Shown here piece after piece: positions 34,069 to 43,181 of a DNA stretch of 64,000 nucleotides. Within the stretch, counting starts at the first letter, position 1. Each line of letters opens with the position of its first letter. Position numbers and translations under genes: made by a program. Below the pieces are notes generated by a model. It did no database searches. It saw only the letters and a list, made by a program, of their open reading frames with translations, and had not been told where the DNA came from. The stretch comes from Candidatus Binatia bacterium. GTDB taxonomy: Bacteria; Vulcanimicrobiota; Vulcanimicrobiia; Vulcanimicrobiales; Vulcanimicrobiaceae. Location of the stretch: assembly GCA_035544215.1 (NCBI GenBank), contig DATKHY010000007.1, positions 620,001-684,000 on the forward strand, written 5' to 3'.

Positions 34069-34913
34069 CGCTGGGCGAGCGGAGCGATGCGTTCCTGGAG
34101 CCGGCGAATGCCCTCGTTATAGCTCGGGCCCGGCCGCTCCAAAACGTCCGGATCCACCGCGTAAACGCGATCCCGGCGCACGGCTCGCAGGCTGCGCCAC
34201 GGCTCGCGGTCCACGAGCGCCTCGAGATGCGTTGCCGGATCGGTGACGAGCAGATCGGGCTGATCGCGCAGGAGCGCCTCGGCGCTGTACTCGCCGTACG
34301 CCGCCCGCAAGTCCTCGGCCGCATTGCGTCCGCCCGCCAGCGCGATCAGCTTGGTGATGTACGAGCCGGAACCCGCCGTCCAGATCGGGCCGCTGCCGAG
34401 TACGACGAAGACGCTGGGATGGCGCGCGAAGCCGGCTGTGCGATCGTACAGCGCCGCGGTCTCGCGCTGCAGACGCGCGATCTCGGCATCGGCTTCGCGT
34501 CGACGCCCGGTGAGCGCGCCGACGGTTCGCAGGTTCGAGAAGATCTCGTCGTACGTGTCGTCCGCGAGCAGGTAGACCGGAACGTGCGCGCGCCGCAGCG
34601 GCTCCACGAAGCGGGCTTGCGCCGGTATCCCGATGACGGCGCTCGGGCGCAGCGCCACGATCGCCTCGGCGTCGACGCTGCTCGCATCCGCCACGCGCGG
34701 CAAGCGCCGCGCTTGGGGCGTGTTCGTGTACGCTGAAACAGCCACGAGCTGTTCGCCGGCGCCGATCGCGTACAGGTCGTCGGCAAACGACGGCATCAGC
34801 GCGACGACTCGCCCGGCGGTGTGCGAGGGCCGCACCCGTTGGTCGTCTGCGCCGTGGGCACCGCAGCCACCCAGCAGCAGGGTCAACGGTACGATCGCGA
34901 TCCAGGGACGCAT
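34065..34913 (-). CDS. btuF: Cobalamin ABC transporter substrate-binding lipoprotein
   Basis: 282 aa with a lipoprotein signal (PLTLLLGGCG). The body is a class III periplasmic binding protein (VVALMPSFADDLYAIGAGEQ at the start, ALRPSAVIGIPAQ, and a C-terminal PSYNEGIRRLQERI). It is divergent from btuB-btuC-btuD and would hand B12 to BtuCD. The cobalamin riboswitch lies on the opposite strand, so it cannot control this gene directly. Confidence 0.88.
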   Translation of the reverse strand: MRPWIAIVPLTLLLGGCGAHGADDQRVRPSHTAGRVVALMPSFADDLYAIGAGEQLVAVSAYTNTPQARRLPRVADASSVDAEAIVALRPSAVIGIPAQARFVEPLRRAHVPVYLLADDTYDEIFSNLRTVGALTGRRREADAEIARLQRETAALYDRTAGFARHPSVFVVLGSGPIWTAGSGSYITKLIALAGGRNAAEDLRAAYGEYSAEALLRDQPDLLVTDPATHLEALVDREPWRSLRAVRRDRVYAVDPDVLERPGPSYNEGIRRLQERIAPLAQR

Positions 34914-34975
34914 TGAAGAGGCCTAACGAGTACGGAGCCGCGCGCGCGCCGACCTCTGAAGGAGGCCGCGCGTCT

Positions 34976-35132
34976 TTCCGGCAAGTGCCCCTATCACGTT
35001 TGCGCGGGAAGCCGGTGTGAGGCCGGCACGGTCGCGCCACTGTATGCGGGGAGCCGCCCGAACGCCACTGTCTGACAACGGATGGGAAGGCGCGGGCACC
35101 GGCGATGAGCCGCGAGTCAGGATACCGTCGCA
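34976..35132 (+). ncRNA. Cobalamin (AdoCbl-type) riboswitch
   Basis: The conserved core is readable in order: GGGAAGCCGGTGTGAGGCCG, GGCACGGTCGCGCCACTGTA, a second GCCACTG followed by GATGGGAAGGC, then GATGAGCCGCGAGTCAGGAT and ACC (B12 box). It ends about 45 bases before the btuB start. When cobalamin binds, such switches usually hide the ribosome-binding site or terminate transcription, so uptake genes are expressed under B12 shortage. No T-run terminator is evident, favouring translational control. Confidence 0.92.
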
Positions 35133-35175
35133 GACGCTTTAGCATAATCCGCCTCGCGCTAAGGAAGGGATTGCG

Positions 35176-37074
35176 ATGGTTCCAATACTCGCCGCGATAC
35201 TCGCGGCTTCCCCGACGCCGTCGGCATCGCCGACGGCCGTACCAGAGATCGCTCACGTTGTTACCAGCGACCGCGGCGCCGAGTCTGCCGCGCGCGCCGC
35301 TCGAACGACGTACGTCGTCACCGCCTCCCAGATCGCCCGCGACGGCGACGTCACCGTCGCCGACGCGCTCGCCCGAGTTCCCGGCGTCAACGTGGTGCCG
35401 TACGGCGCCTTCGGCTCGCAAGTGGCAATAGGTATCCGCGGCAGCTCGTCGCAGCAGGTGCTCGTCTTGATGGATGGTCTGCCGGTTGCCGGCGCGCAGA
35501 TCAACGACGTCAATCTCGAAGAAGTCTCCGTGAGCGGAGTCGACCGGATCGAGGTCGTCGAAGGGGGCGGCTCGACACTCTACGGGTCGGCATCCATCGG
35601 CGGCGTCATCAACATCATCACCGCGGCGCAGCCGCCGCGCAGCACGGCGGTAGCGTCGACCGGATCGTTCAATCAGCAGACATACGCGGTTATGACGCCC
35701 TTTCTTTCGTTCTCGCGCACGTACGCCGCCAACGACTACTCTGTACTCGGCGCGCCGAACCGGCAGAACGCTCAGGCCGGCTTGACCGCGCTCAGCGCCC
35801 GCTATACGCATGCCGTCGGCGCGCTGGACCTCACGCTCGCCGGCAACATCGACGACGCGCAAGCGGGAGCGCCCGGCGAGCTCGACTTCTTCTCGCCGAC
35901 CAGCGAGGCGAACAACGTCGATCGCAACCTGCGTCTCGTCGCGCAGCACAAGGGCGCGCGCTCGACGACGTCGCTCGAGATCGGCGACTCGTCGGAAGAT
36001 CTGTCGTACACCTGCAATACGCCGGTCGATCCCAGCTGCCCAAACGCGTCTTTTCCGACGCCGGCTCCCGGGATGACGTCGAACCCTCCCTACGCGCAGG
36101 TGCTCTACGACCAGCGCTGGATGGCGAGCCTGCGCAACGTCGCGGGCGACGATCGCACGCGCGTCGTGTATGGCGTCGACCTGATGCGCGGCGTCGCGCG
36201 CGTGGACCCCGGCACCGGCGGCGGGTCGCCGCTCGCCGCCGACAACGCGCCGATCTTCGACGCGTACGCTCAAACCGCCGCGTACGTTCAGTCGCAATGG
36301 TTTGCGACCAAAGGCAGCGAGATTTACGCCGGGCTACGCGCGGAGCGCGACGGCGGCGTCGGCGGCGCGTACTCGCCGTCCCTCGGCGGCATTCTGCATC
36401 TTCTTCCCACGCTGACGCTACGTCTCAATGCCGCCACGGCGTTCCGGGCACCGACGGCCGAGGAGCTGTACTATCCCGGGTTTTCCAACCCAAGTCTCCA
36501 GCCCGAGCGGACGCGCGTCGGCGACGCAACCCTCGCCGCGCACGCGCCGTGGGGAGATCTCGAGTTCGGCTGGTTCACGACGAGCGGAACGAACCTCATC
36601 GTGTCGCCGCCGCCGACGTACGTACCGCAAAACGTCGGGCACGCTTCCATCCAAGGTCTCACACTCACCGCCAAGGCGCGCACGTTCTACGGATGCGTCG
36701 CCAGCCTCGGCGTAACGAACTTGTATCGCGCGCAAGACCTCATCACGTCGTCGCGGCTGTCCGGACGCGGTCCGGTGTTCGCCGTCCGGCTCGCGCTGCA
36801 GTACGAGGCTCCCGCCAACCGCCGCTTCGACGGGTTCGCAATCGAAGCGTTGACACAAGGGCCGCAAGAGGCTCCCGATCCGTTTCTCTCACCGGCTTAT
36901 GCCGTCTATCAGCCGGCGACATTTACGAACATCGACGGCTACGTCGGCTACCGATTGACGCCGGCGCTTATCCTCGCGCTGCGCGGCTACAACCTCGGCA
37001 ACGACCGCTACGCGCTCTATGCGGGGTATCCGATGCCGGGGCGCTCGCTGCGCGTGGAGCTGCGCAGCAGGTAG
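35176..37074 (+). CDS. btuB: TonB-dependent outer-membrane receptor, BtuB-like
   Basis: 632 aa. A signal-like hydrophobic start (VPILAAILAASPTPS) is followed by a plug domain (VADALARVPGVNVV, IGIRGSSSQQVLVLMDG, ERIEVVEGGGSTLYGS-like VVEGGGSTLYGSASIGGVI) and a 22-strand-type barrel ending in a canonical C-terminal aromatic/Arg region. Riboswitch control and adjacent btuCD genes indicate cobalamin import. AAGGAAGGGA is a strong ribosome-binding site. It also shows that the cell has an outer membrane. Confidence 0.9.
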   Translation: MVPILAAILAASPTPSASPTAVPEIAHVVTSDRGAESAARAARTTYVVTASQIARDGDVTVADALARVPGVNVVPYGAFGSQVAIGIRGSSSQQVLVLMDGLPVAGAQINDVNLEEVSVSGVDRIEVVEGGGSTLYGSASIGGVINIITAAQPPRSTAVASTGSFNQQTYAVMTPFLSFSRTYAANDYSVLGAPNRQNAQAGLTALSARYTHAVGALDLTLAGNIDDAQAGAPGELDFFSPTSEANNVDRNLRLVAQHKGARSTTSLEIGDSSEDLSYTCNTPVDPSCPNASFPTPAPGMTSNPPYAQVLYDQRWMASLRNVAGDDRTRVVYGVDLMRGVARVDPGTGGGSPLAADNAPIFDAYAQTAAYVQSQWFATKGSEIYAGLRAERDGGVGGAYSPSLGGILHLLPTLTLRLNAATAFRAPTAEELYYPGFSNPSLQPERTRVGDATLAAHAPWGDLEFGWFTTSGTNLIVSPPPTYVPQNVGHASIQGLTLTAKARTFYGCVASLGVTNLYRAQDLITSSRLSGRGPVFAVRLALQYEAPANRRFDGFAIEALTQGPQEAPDPFLSPAYAVYQPATFTNIDGYVGYRLTPALILALRGYNLGNDRYALYAGYPMPGRSLRVELRSR

Positions 37075-37085
37075 GTAGACGCGAC

Positions 37086-38078
37086 GTGAAGGCGCTGACG
37101 CTCATCGCGATTCTGGTGGCGGCCGCGGCGGCGGGCATGCTGGTCGGCGGGACGCCGCTGCCGGCAGCGCAGATCGCGTGGGCGCTCGCGCACCCGCACG
37201 CTTCGGGCGTAGTCGGCGCGATCGTATGGCAGCTGCGCCTACCGCGCGTGTGCGTCGCGGCGACGGTTGGGGCGTCGCTCGCGCTATGCGGCGCGATGTT
37301 GCAAGGCCTGCTCCGCAACCCGCTGGTAGATCCGTACCTGACGGGCGTGAGCGCGGGCGCGGCGGCGGCGATCGCCGTCGCGATCCTCGCCGGCGCATCG
37401 CCCGCCGCAACGCCCGCCGTCGGCTTCCTCGCCGGACTTGGCGCAGCGCTGCTCGTGGCGGCGTTGGCGCGACGCGGCGGCGGAATCGACGGCACCCGGC
37501 TGATTCTCGCCGGCGTTTCGCTGTCGACGCTCTTCGCCGCCATCGTCACGCTCGCGGTCGTTCGCGCGCAGTCCGGCGATTACGCTAGCACCATCGTGGC
37601 GTGGCTGGCGGGATCGATGGCGGGTCGCGGCTGGCGCGAGCTCGAGACCGTCGCGCCCTACGTGACGGCCGGGGCGGTTCTGGCACTGTGGGCTGCGGCG
37701 CCGCTCAACGCGCTGCGCGTCGGAGAGCTGCGCGCCCGCTCCGTCGGCGTCGGCGTCGAGCGAGCCCAGTGGATCATCCTCGCGGCATCGTCGCTACTGG
37801 CCGCGAGCAGCGTCGTGCTCGCGGGACTCGTCGGCTTTATCGGGTTGATCGTGCCGCATCTCGCGCGCCGTCTCGTCGGATCCGATTCGCGTGTTCTCCT
37901 TCCCGCGTGCGCCGCGATCGGGGCCACGCTGTGCATCGTCGCCGACGCGGTCTGCCGGCGCATCGTCGCCCCGGCCGAACTTCCGATCGGCGTCTTGCTC
38001 GCGTTTATCGGCGTGCCAACGTTCTTGTATCTGTATCTGCGCCCCGCAGTTCGCTCCGGCTCGGGCGTGCGCGGTTGA
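37086..38078 (+). CDS. btuC: B12 ABC transporter permease (FecCD/BtuC family)
   Basis: 330-aa inner-membrane permease with about ten helices. Family signatures: WQLRLPRVCVAATVGASLAL, GAMLQGLLRNPLVDPYLTGV, VGFIGLIVPHLARRLVG (the ATPase coupling region), and a Pro-rich C-terminus. The GTG start lies 11 bases after the btuB stop. Its stop overlaps the btuD start. Confidence 0.92.
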   Translation: MKALTLIAILVAAAAAGMLVGGTPLPAAQIAWALAHPHASGVVGAIVWQLRLPRVCVAATVGASLALCGAMLQGLLRNPLVDPYLTGVSAGAAAAIAVAILAGASPAATPAVGFLAGLGAALLVAALARRGGGIDGTRLILAGVSLSTLFAAIVTLAVVRAQSGDYASTIVAWLAGSMAGRGWRELETVAPYVTAGAVLALWAAAPLNALRVGELRARSVGVGVERAQWIILAASSLLAASSVVLAGLVGFIGLIVPHLARRLVGSDSRVLLPACAAIGATLCIVADAVCRRIVAPAELPIGVLLAFIGVPTFLYLYLRPAVRSGSGVRG

Positions 38079-38890
38079 TCGAGCTACGCGGCGTCGGACT
38101 GGGCATCGGCGGCCACGACTTGCTTGCCGGTATCGACGCACGCGTCGAGACCGGCGAGTTCGTCGCCGTGCTCGGGGCGAACGGAGCGGGGAAGACGACA
38201 CTACTGCGCGCCATCGCGGGACTGCATCCGGCCGACGGGGGGGCGATCCTGCTCGACGGTCGTCCAAGCTCGCGGCTCGCACCGCTCGACCGCGCCAGGC
38301 TCGTCGCGCTCGTAACGGGCGACGAGGTATTACTCGACGCGCTCCGCGTGCGCGACGTCGTCTCGATCGGCAGGTTTCCGTACCATCGCTGGTGGGAGTG
38401 GCGCGAGCGATCGAGCGACGAGGCGGCCGTGGCGCGTGCACTGTCGGCTGTGCGAATCGAGGCGCTTACGGAGCGCCTCTTTTCGACGCTCAGCGCGGGC
38501 GAGCGCCAGCGCGTCTGGATCGCGCTCGGCCTCGCGCAGGAGACCCCGATCGTGCTGCTCGACGAGCCTACGAGTCACCTCGACGTACGCGTGGCGCACG
38601 AAATTCTCGCGCTGCTGCGCGGGCTGACGCGAGCCGGCAAGAGCGTCGTCTGCGCACTGCACGACGTTAACGAGGCGGCCGCGTACGCGGATCGGATCGC
38701 GTTGCTGGGAGACGGAACGCTGCTCGCGATCGCTCCGCCGGAGGAACTCCTAGTGGGGTCGCTGCTCGAGCGCGCCTACGGCATCGCAATGGAACACGTA
38801 CGCCTGCCGGACGGGCGGCTTCGCGTGTTCGCACGAGAGGCCGTCAGTGCGTCATCAGACGCACATCGGAACCGAGCACCCAGCGCGTAA
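38075..38890 (+). CDS. btuD: B12 ABC transporter ATP-binding protein
   Basis: 271-aa ATPase. Walker A GANGAGKTTLLRAI, ABC signature LSAGERQRVWIA, Walker B IVLLDEPTSHLD, and H-loop ALHDVNEAA are all intact. A TTG start overlapping the btuC stop (TTGA) is the best choice, since no ATG or GTG lies between the stop and the first beta strand. The last ~45 bases overlap a gene on the opposite strand. Confidence 0.9.
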   Translation: MIELRGVGLGIGGHDLLAGIDARVETGEFVAVLGANGAGKTTLLRAIAGLHPADGGAILLDGRPSSRLAPLDRARLVALVTGDEVLLDALRVRDVVSIGRFPYHRWWEWRERSSDEAAVARALSAVRIEALTERLFSTLSAGERQRVWIALGLAQETPIVLLDEPTSHLDVRVAHEILALLRGLTRAGKSVVCALHDVNEAAAYADRIALLGDGTLLAIAPPEELLVGSLLERAYGIAMEHVRLPDGRLRVFAREAVSASSDAHRNRAPSA

Positions 38891-39224
38891 GGCCGTGCTG
38901 CGGGCCGTTCGAGATGACCACCCCGATCGCGTCATCGGGCGAGCGAAAGATCGGCGACTCCACATAGCCCGCGACGCACGTGACCACGACCGCGCGCGTT
39001 CCCGGCGACACGAGCAGCGCGTGGGGCAGCATGGCCTGCGCCTCGTCGAACGACGCCGCATGGTATTCGCGGAGGCGCTCGCGGGAATCCCAGACCAGCA
39101 CCGACGGATCGTCGGTCGTGCTATACAGCACGACGTGCTGGCCGCGATGCAGCCGGCAATCGGCCGAAGCGGAAGCCAGCGTTGCGGCTAGGAGCATCAG
39201 CAGCGCGAGAGCGGCGTTACGCAT
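38844..39224 (-). CDS. Secreted hypothetical protein, 126 aa
   Basis: A signal peptide (LALLMLLAATLASASA) precedes a ~100-aa small domain with two cysteines (DCRLHRGQHVVLYSTTDDPS ... VVTCVAGYV) that may form a disulfide. The start ATG overlaps the stop of the upstream phosphatase gene (ATGCGTAA), so the two are coupled. The domain is not recognised. Confidence 0.65.
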   Translation of the reverse strand: MRNAALALLMLLAATLASASADCRLHRGQHVVLYSTTDDPSVLVWDSRERLREYHAASFDEAQAMLPHALLVSPGTRAVVVTCVAGYVESPIFRSPDDAIGVVISNGPQHGLTRWVLGSDVRLMTH

Positions 39225-40584
39225 GCGGCTCCGAACTCCCGACGCGGATCGCCAGCACGGCCAGATCGTCCCGCAGCCGATTGCCGGCACGGCTCCGCAC
39301 CTGCGCGACCAGCTCGTCGGCAAGCGCCTGCGCGTGCGGACTCGCGCGCTCGATCAGCTCCATCGCGCCGCGCTCCGTGAGTTGGGCGCCCGAGCGATCG
39401 CGCACCTCAGTCAGGCCGTCGGTGGTCAGCACGAGCGTGTCGCCGGACCGAAGGTCGATCGACTCGCCTCCGAACGGTTCGTTCATCACGCCGAGCACGG
39501 GTCCGGTGATCGCGAGGCGCGAGACGGCCCCGTCGCTGCGAAGGTACGCGCAATCGTGACCGGCGCTGCCGTACTCCAAATGGAACGTGTTCGTGTCGAG
39601 CACACCAACGAACATCGATACGAAGAGATATGGGTTCCCGACGGCCCTGGAAAACGCGTCGTTGAACTCGTCCAGGATCGCCGCGGGGTCGCTCTTGCGC
39701 AGCGAGATCGCACGGATCATGAATTTGATGAAGGCGGTCAGGACGGCCGCATCCACGCCCTTGCCGCTGATGTCGGCGATCAGCACGAGCGCCCGGTCCT
39801 CGGAGAGCCGGTAGACGTCGAAGATGTCGCCGCCGACCGCCATGTGACTCGTCGCCGAGAGATACGCGCTCCCGACCTCGCAATGCGGCAACGGCACGGA
39901 CTCGCTGCGAAACGCCCGCTGCAAGATCTTGCTGACCGCGCGCTCCTCTTCCAGCTCGCGGTTGAGCCTCGTCCGGTACGTGTTAAAGAGTATGGCGAGC
40001 AGGCCGAACACACTCACCCAGAACGCGCGCACCCACGACGACCGATCGAGCTGCTCCTGCGTGCTGTGCACGAGGGCGGCGTCCGTGTTCGCCAACGCCT
40101 GGCGTATCGCCGCGACAGTCCCGGTCTCGTAATCCGAGAAGAGCTTGTTGCGCTTGTCGAGCTCGTCGAGGCGCTCGCCGGGATGGCGCAGGAGGGGCGC
40201 TGCGACTTCCCTGCGCCATTCGGATTGGAGATGGGCGTAGGTTCCGAGCAATTGTTCTGCGGCCGTAAGGTGCTGGGCGCGGAGCGTCTGCCGAATCGCG
40301 CTCACCGTGGCGTCATATCCGGCCGCGGCCTGCCGATACTGGCTTACGTAGAACGGGTCGCGCGTGAGAGAATATCCGCGTAACGAGTTTTCTTCGTCGA
40401 TCTGCAATCGCAGCAGCTCTTCCAGATCGATCTGAGCCTGCTGGATCTGCGACTGGCGAGTAAATGTGCTCGCAATTTGGCCTCGCGTCTCGAAGCTTCC
40501 CTGCACCGCGAAGACGAGCGTCAACACCAGGAAAACCGTCAATAACAGCGTCCCGGTGACGCTCGCGAGCGGAGCGTTTTTCAT
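39217..40584 (-). CDS. CHASE3-domain SpoIIE-type serine/threonine phosphatase
   Basis: 455 aa. Two helices (residues ~8-28 and ~187-205) enclose a helical extracytoplasmic CHASE3-like sensor (LEELLRLQIDEENSLRGYSL). The cytosolic part is a PPM/SpoIIE phosphatase with metal-binding aspartates in AVGGDIFDVYRL, LIADISGKGVDAAVLTAF, VLTTDGLTEVRD and LRDDLAVLAIRV. Such proteins dephosphorylate anti-anti-sigma factors in partner-switching stress control. No partner kinase or antagonist gene is adjacent. Confidence 0.88.
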   Translation of the reverse strand: MKNAPLASVTGTLLLTVFLVLTLVFAVQGSFETRGQIASTFTRQSQIQQAQIDLEELLRLQIDEENSLRGYSLTRDPFYVSQYRQAAAGYDATVSAIRQTLRAQHLTAAEQLLGTYAHLQSEWRREVAAPLLRHPGERLDELDKRNKLFSDYETGTVAAIRQALANTDAALVHSTQEQLDRSSWVRAFWVSVFGLLAILFNTYRTRLNRELEEERAVSKILQRAFRSESVPLPHCEVGSAYLSATSHMAVGGDIFDVYRLSEDRALVLIADISGKGVDAAVLTAFIKFMIRAISLRKSDPAAILDEFNDAFSRAVGNPYLFVSMFVGVLDTNTFHLEYGSAGHDCAYLRSDGAVSRLAITGPVLGVMNEPFGGESIDLRSGDTLVLTTDGLTEVRDRSGAQLTERGAMELIERASPHAQALADELVAQVRSRAGNRLRDDLAVLAIRVGSSEPHA

Positions 40585-40622
40585 AAAGGCGTCACACGGA
40601 CCCGGTCGAAAAACACTACGCC

Positions 40623-41978
40623 GTGCACGGTCTAGTCGAGCCCACGATATTCAAATCCTACGACGTTCGCGGCGTTTATCCGTCCCAGCTCGACGAAGAC
40701 GTGGCCTACGCCATCGGGCGCTGCTTCGTGCCCCTGATCGGGTCGAATGGAACGAGCGTCGTCGTCGGACGCGATATGCGTCCCTCCGGCGAGCGCCTCA
40801 GCGACGCTTTCGCGCACGGGGTTTGCGACGCCGGGGCTGACGTGGTCGACATCGGCATGGTCTCCACCGACGCTCTGTATTTCGCGGTGGGCCGGTTTTC
40901 GTTCGACGGCGGAGTGATGATCACGGCCTCGCACAATCCGGCCGAATACAACGGCATGAAATTCACGCGCGCCGCGGCGCAAGCGATCTCGCTGGAGACG
41001 GGGCTGGCGACGATTCGCGAGCAACTCGTCGCGCAAGCCCTTCCGCCGAAGGCGGCGAAGCCGGGCAACGTCGCGCGGCGCGACGTCTTGGACGATTTTG
41101 CCGAGCACTGCCTCTCGTTCGTCGACCGCTCCAAAATCAAGCCCTTCAAGATCGCCGTGGACGCGGGCAACGGGATGGCGGGAGAAACGATCCCACACAT
41201 CTTCAAATTCCTTCCGTGCGAGGTCGTGCCGCTCTACTTCGAGCTAGACGGCACCTTTCCGAATCACCCCGCCAGCCCGATCGAGCCCGAAAACATGCTG
41301 GATCTGCAGGCCGAGGTGCGCAAGCGCCGCTGCGATCTCGGCGTCGCTTTCGATGGTGACGCCGACCGGATGTTCATCGTCGACGAGAACGCCAACATCG
41401 TCGACGGCAGCACCGTCACCGCCCTGGTGGCGCTGAGCATGCTGAAGAAACATCCTGGAGCGAAGGTTCTCTATAATCTGATATGCAGCCGGAGCGTGCC
41501 CGAGCTCATCGCAAAAGCCGGCGGCGTGCCCGTGCGCTCGAAGGTCGGCCACTCCATCATCAAGGCCGTGATGCGCGGCCAGGACGTCGTGTTCGGCGGC
41601 GAGCACAGCGGGCATTTCTATTTTCGCGATAATTGGTACGCCGACTCCGGAATGATCGCGTTGCTGTTGTGCCTCGAGCTGTTCGGCGAGGCGAATATGC
41701 CGGTCAGCCAAGCGATCGCCCCGATCGACACTCGCTTTCGCTCGGGCGAGATCAACACCCAGGTCGCCGACGTCTCCGCGAGGCTGCGCGAGATCGAGGA
41801 ACGTTACGCCGACGCCGTCATCGATCACCTCGACGGCGTCACGATCTCCTACCCGAGTTGGTGGATGAACGTGCGGCCGTCCAACACCGAGCCACTGCTG
41901 CGTTTGAACGTCGAAGGCGAGACGCGGGTGGTCATGGAGCAGCACCGCGACGAAGCTCTGGCGCTGCTCCGAAGCTGA
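40623..41978 (+). CDS. Phosphomannomutase / phosphoglucomutase
   Basis: 451-aa alpha-D-phosphohexomutase interconverting hexose 1- and 6-phosphates. Motifs: FKSYDVRGVYP, the phosphoserine loop VMITASHNPAEYNGMK, the Mg2+ loop VAFDGDADRMF, the sugar-binding GGEHSGHFYF, and the phosphate-binding VRPSNTEPLLRLNVE. The GTG start is read just before HGLVEPTIFKSYDVR. It may work with nagA downstream in amino-sugar and cell-envelope precursor metabolism. PMM versus PGM preference cannot be told. Confidence 0.9.
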   Translation: MHGLVEPTIFKSYDVRGVYPSQLDEDVAYAIGRCFVPLIGSNGTSVVVGRDMRPSGERLSDAFAHGVCDAGADVVDIGMVSTDALYFAVGRFSFDGGVMITASHNPAEYNGMKFTRAAAQAISLETGLATIREQLVAQALPPKAAKPGNVARRDVLDDFAEHCLSFVDRSKIKPFKIAVDAGNGMAGETIPHIFKFLPCEVVPLYFELDGTFPNHPASPIEPENMLDLQAEVRKRRCDLGVAFDGDADRMFIVDENANIVDGSTVTALVALSMLKKHPGAKVLYNLICSRSVPELIAKAGGVPVRSKVGHSIIKAVMRGQDVVFGGEHSGHFYFRDNWYADSGMIALLLCLELFGEANMPVSQAIAPIDTRFRSGEINTQVADVSARLREIEERYADAVIDHLDGVTISYPSWWMNVRPSNTEPLLRLNVEGETRVVMEQHRDEALALLRS

Positions 41979-42032
41979 GGCCGCGCTGTCAAGAGGGGCG
42001 TTTGCGCGCGCCCCGTCGAAGGCCGTTTTGCG

Positions 42033-43175
42033 ATGTCCGGACTGACTCTTGGACCAGCTTTCATCGCCGTGGGCGATGGAACGTCGACGTTCGGACGGTT
42101 AGAAATAGAAGACGGGCGGATCGCGGGCGTGCTCGCCGCCGACGGACCTGCGGACTACGCATTGCCACCCGGCACGAGCATTGCTCCGGGCTTGATCGAT
42201 CTCCACACCAACGGGGCGAGCGAATATTCGTTCAATCGCGATCAGGGCAACGCCGTCGGCGTCGCGTGTACGGAGTACGCGCGAATGGGGGCCACGGGCT
42301 TCGTGGCCGGCGTGATGACGGCGCCGTGGGAATCGATGCTGCACGCCGCGTCGGAGATCGTCGAGGCGGCCAACCAGCTGGAGGAGGACGTCCCGCAGGG
42401 CGCGCGTTGCCTCGGCGTTCACTTCGAGGGACCGTTCCTCAATCCGAAGTTTCGCCGCATTCACAATCACGGGTGGCTCCTTGATGCAAACGCGGCGCGC
42501 GCCCAGGAGATGCTGGATGCGTGCAAGGGCGCGTGCCTTCTCGTCACGATGGCGCCGGAGGTCGAGGGCGCTAGCGACGCGCTGCGCGTCTTCGTCGAAA
42601 ACGGCGTCGTCTGCTCGGCGGGCCACACGGCGGCGCGCTACCGCGAGGGAATGCTGGCGATCGGCCTGGGCTTCCGCTCGTTGACCCACGCCTTCAACGG
42701 AATGCCGCCGCTGGATCATCGCGATCCCTCGATCTTGGCAGCGTTCATCCAGGATCGCCGCACCCTCGTGCAGGTCATCTGCGACGGATTTCACGTGTCG
42801 CCAGTTATGATCGATATCCTCCATCGCACCCTCGGCGACCGCGTCGTCCTCGTGACGGACCACATGCCCGCCACGGATCCCGGATACCACATCGAGGGCG
42901 GCGTGATGCGTTCCGCCGAAGGCACGATCGCCGGCAGCGCGCTGCGCATGGATGACGCGCTGCGCAACTACATGTCCTACGCGCAGATTCCGTTCGCGCA
43001 GGCGATCGTCGCGGCGACGTACGCGCCGGCCCGCCTGATCCGGCACGAGGCGGAACTCGGACGCGTCACGCGCGGAGCGCGGGCCGATCTCTCGTTCTGG
43101 GACCGCGACTACCAGGTCATCGGGACGATGGTCGGCGGCCGCTTCGTTTACAACACGCTCGAAGTCGCCGCTTAG
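42033..43175 (+). CDS. nagA: N-acetylglucosamine-6-phosphate deacetylase
   Basis: 380-aa amidohydrolase-fold enzyme removing acetate from GlcNAc-6-P. Metal and substrate residues: GLIDLHTNG, LGVHFEGPFLNPKFRRIHNH (Glu ligand), VCSAGHTAARY, LTHAFNGMPPLDHRDP and VLVTDHMPATDPG (catalytic Asp). Complete length. No nagB is nearby. Confidence 0.92.
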   Translation: MSGLTLGPAFIAVGDGTSTFGRLEIEDGRIAGVLAADGPADYALPPGTSIAPGLIDLHTNGASEYSFNRDQGNAVGVACTEYARMGATGFVAGVMTAPWESMLHAASEIVEAANQLEEDVPQGARCLGVHFEGPFLNPKFRRIHNHGWLLDANAARAQEMLDACKGACLLVTMAPEVEGASDALRVFVENGVVCSAGHTAARYREGMLAIGLGFRSLTHAFNGMPPLDHRDPSILAAFIQDRRTLVQVICDGFHVSPVMIDILHRTLGDRVVLVTDHMPATDPGYHIEGGVMRSAEGTIAGSALRMDDALRNYMSYAQIPFAQAIVAATYAPARLIRHEAELGRVTRGARADLSFWDRDYQVIGTMVGGRFVYNTLEVAA

Positions 43176-43181
43176 GGCGGA

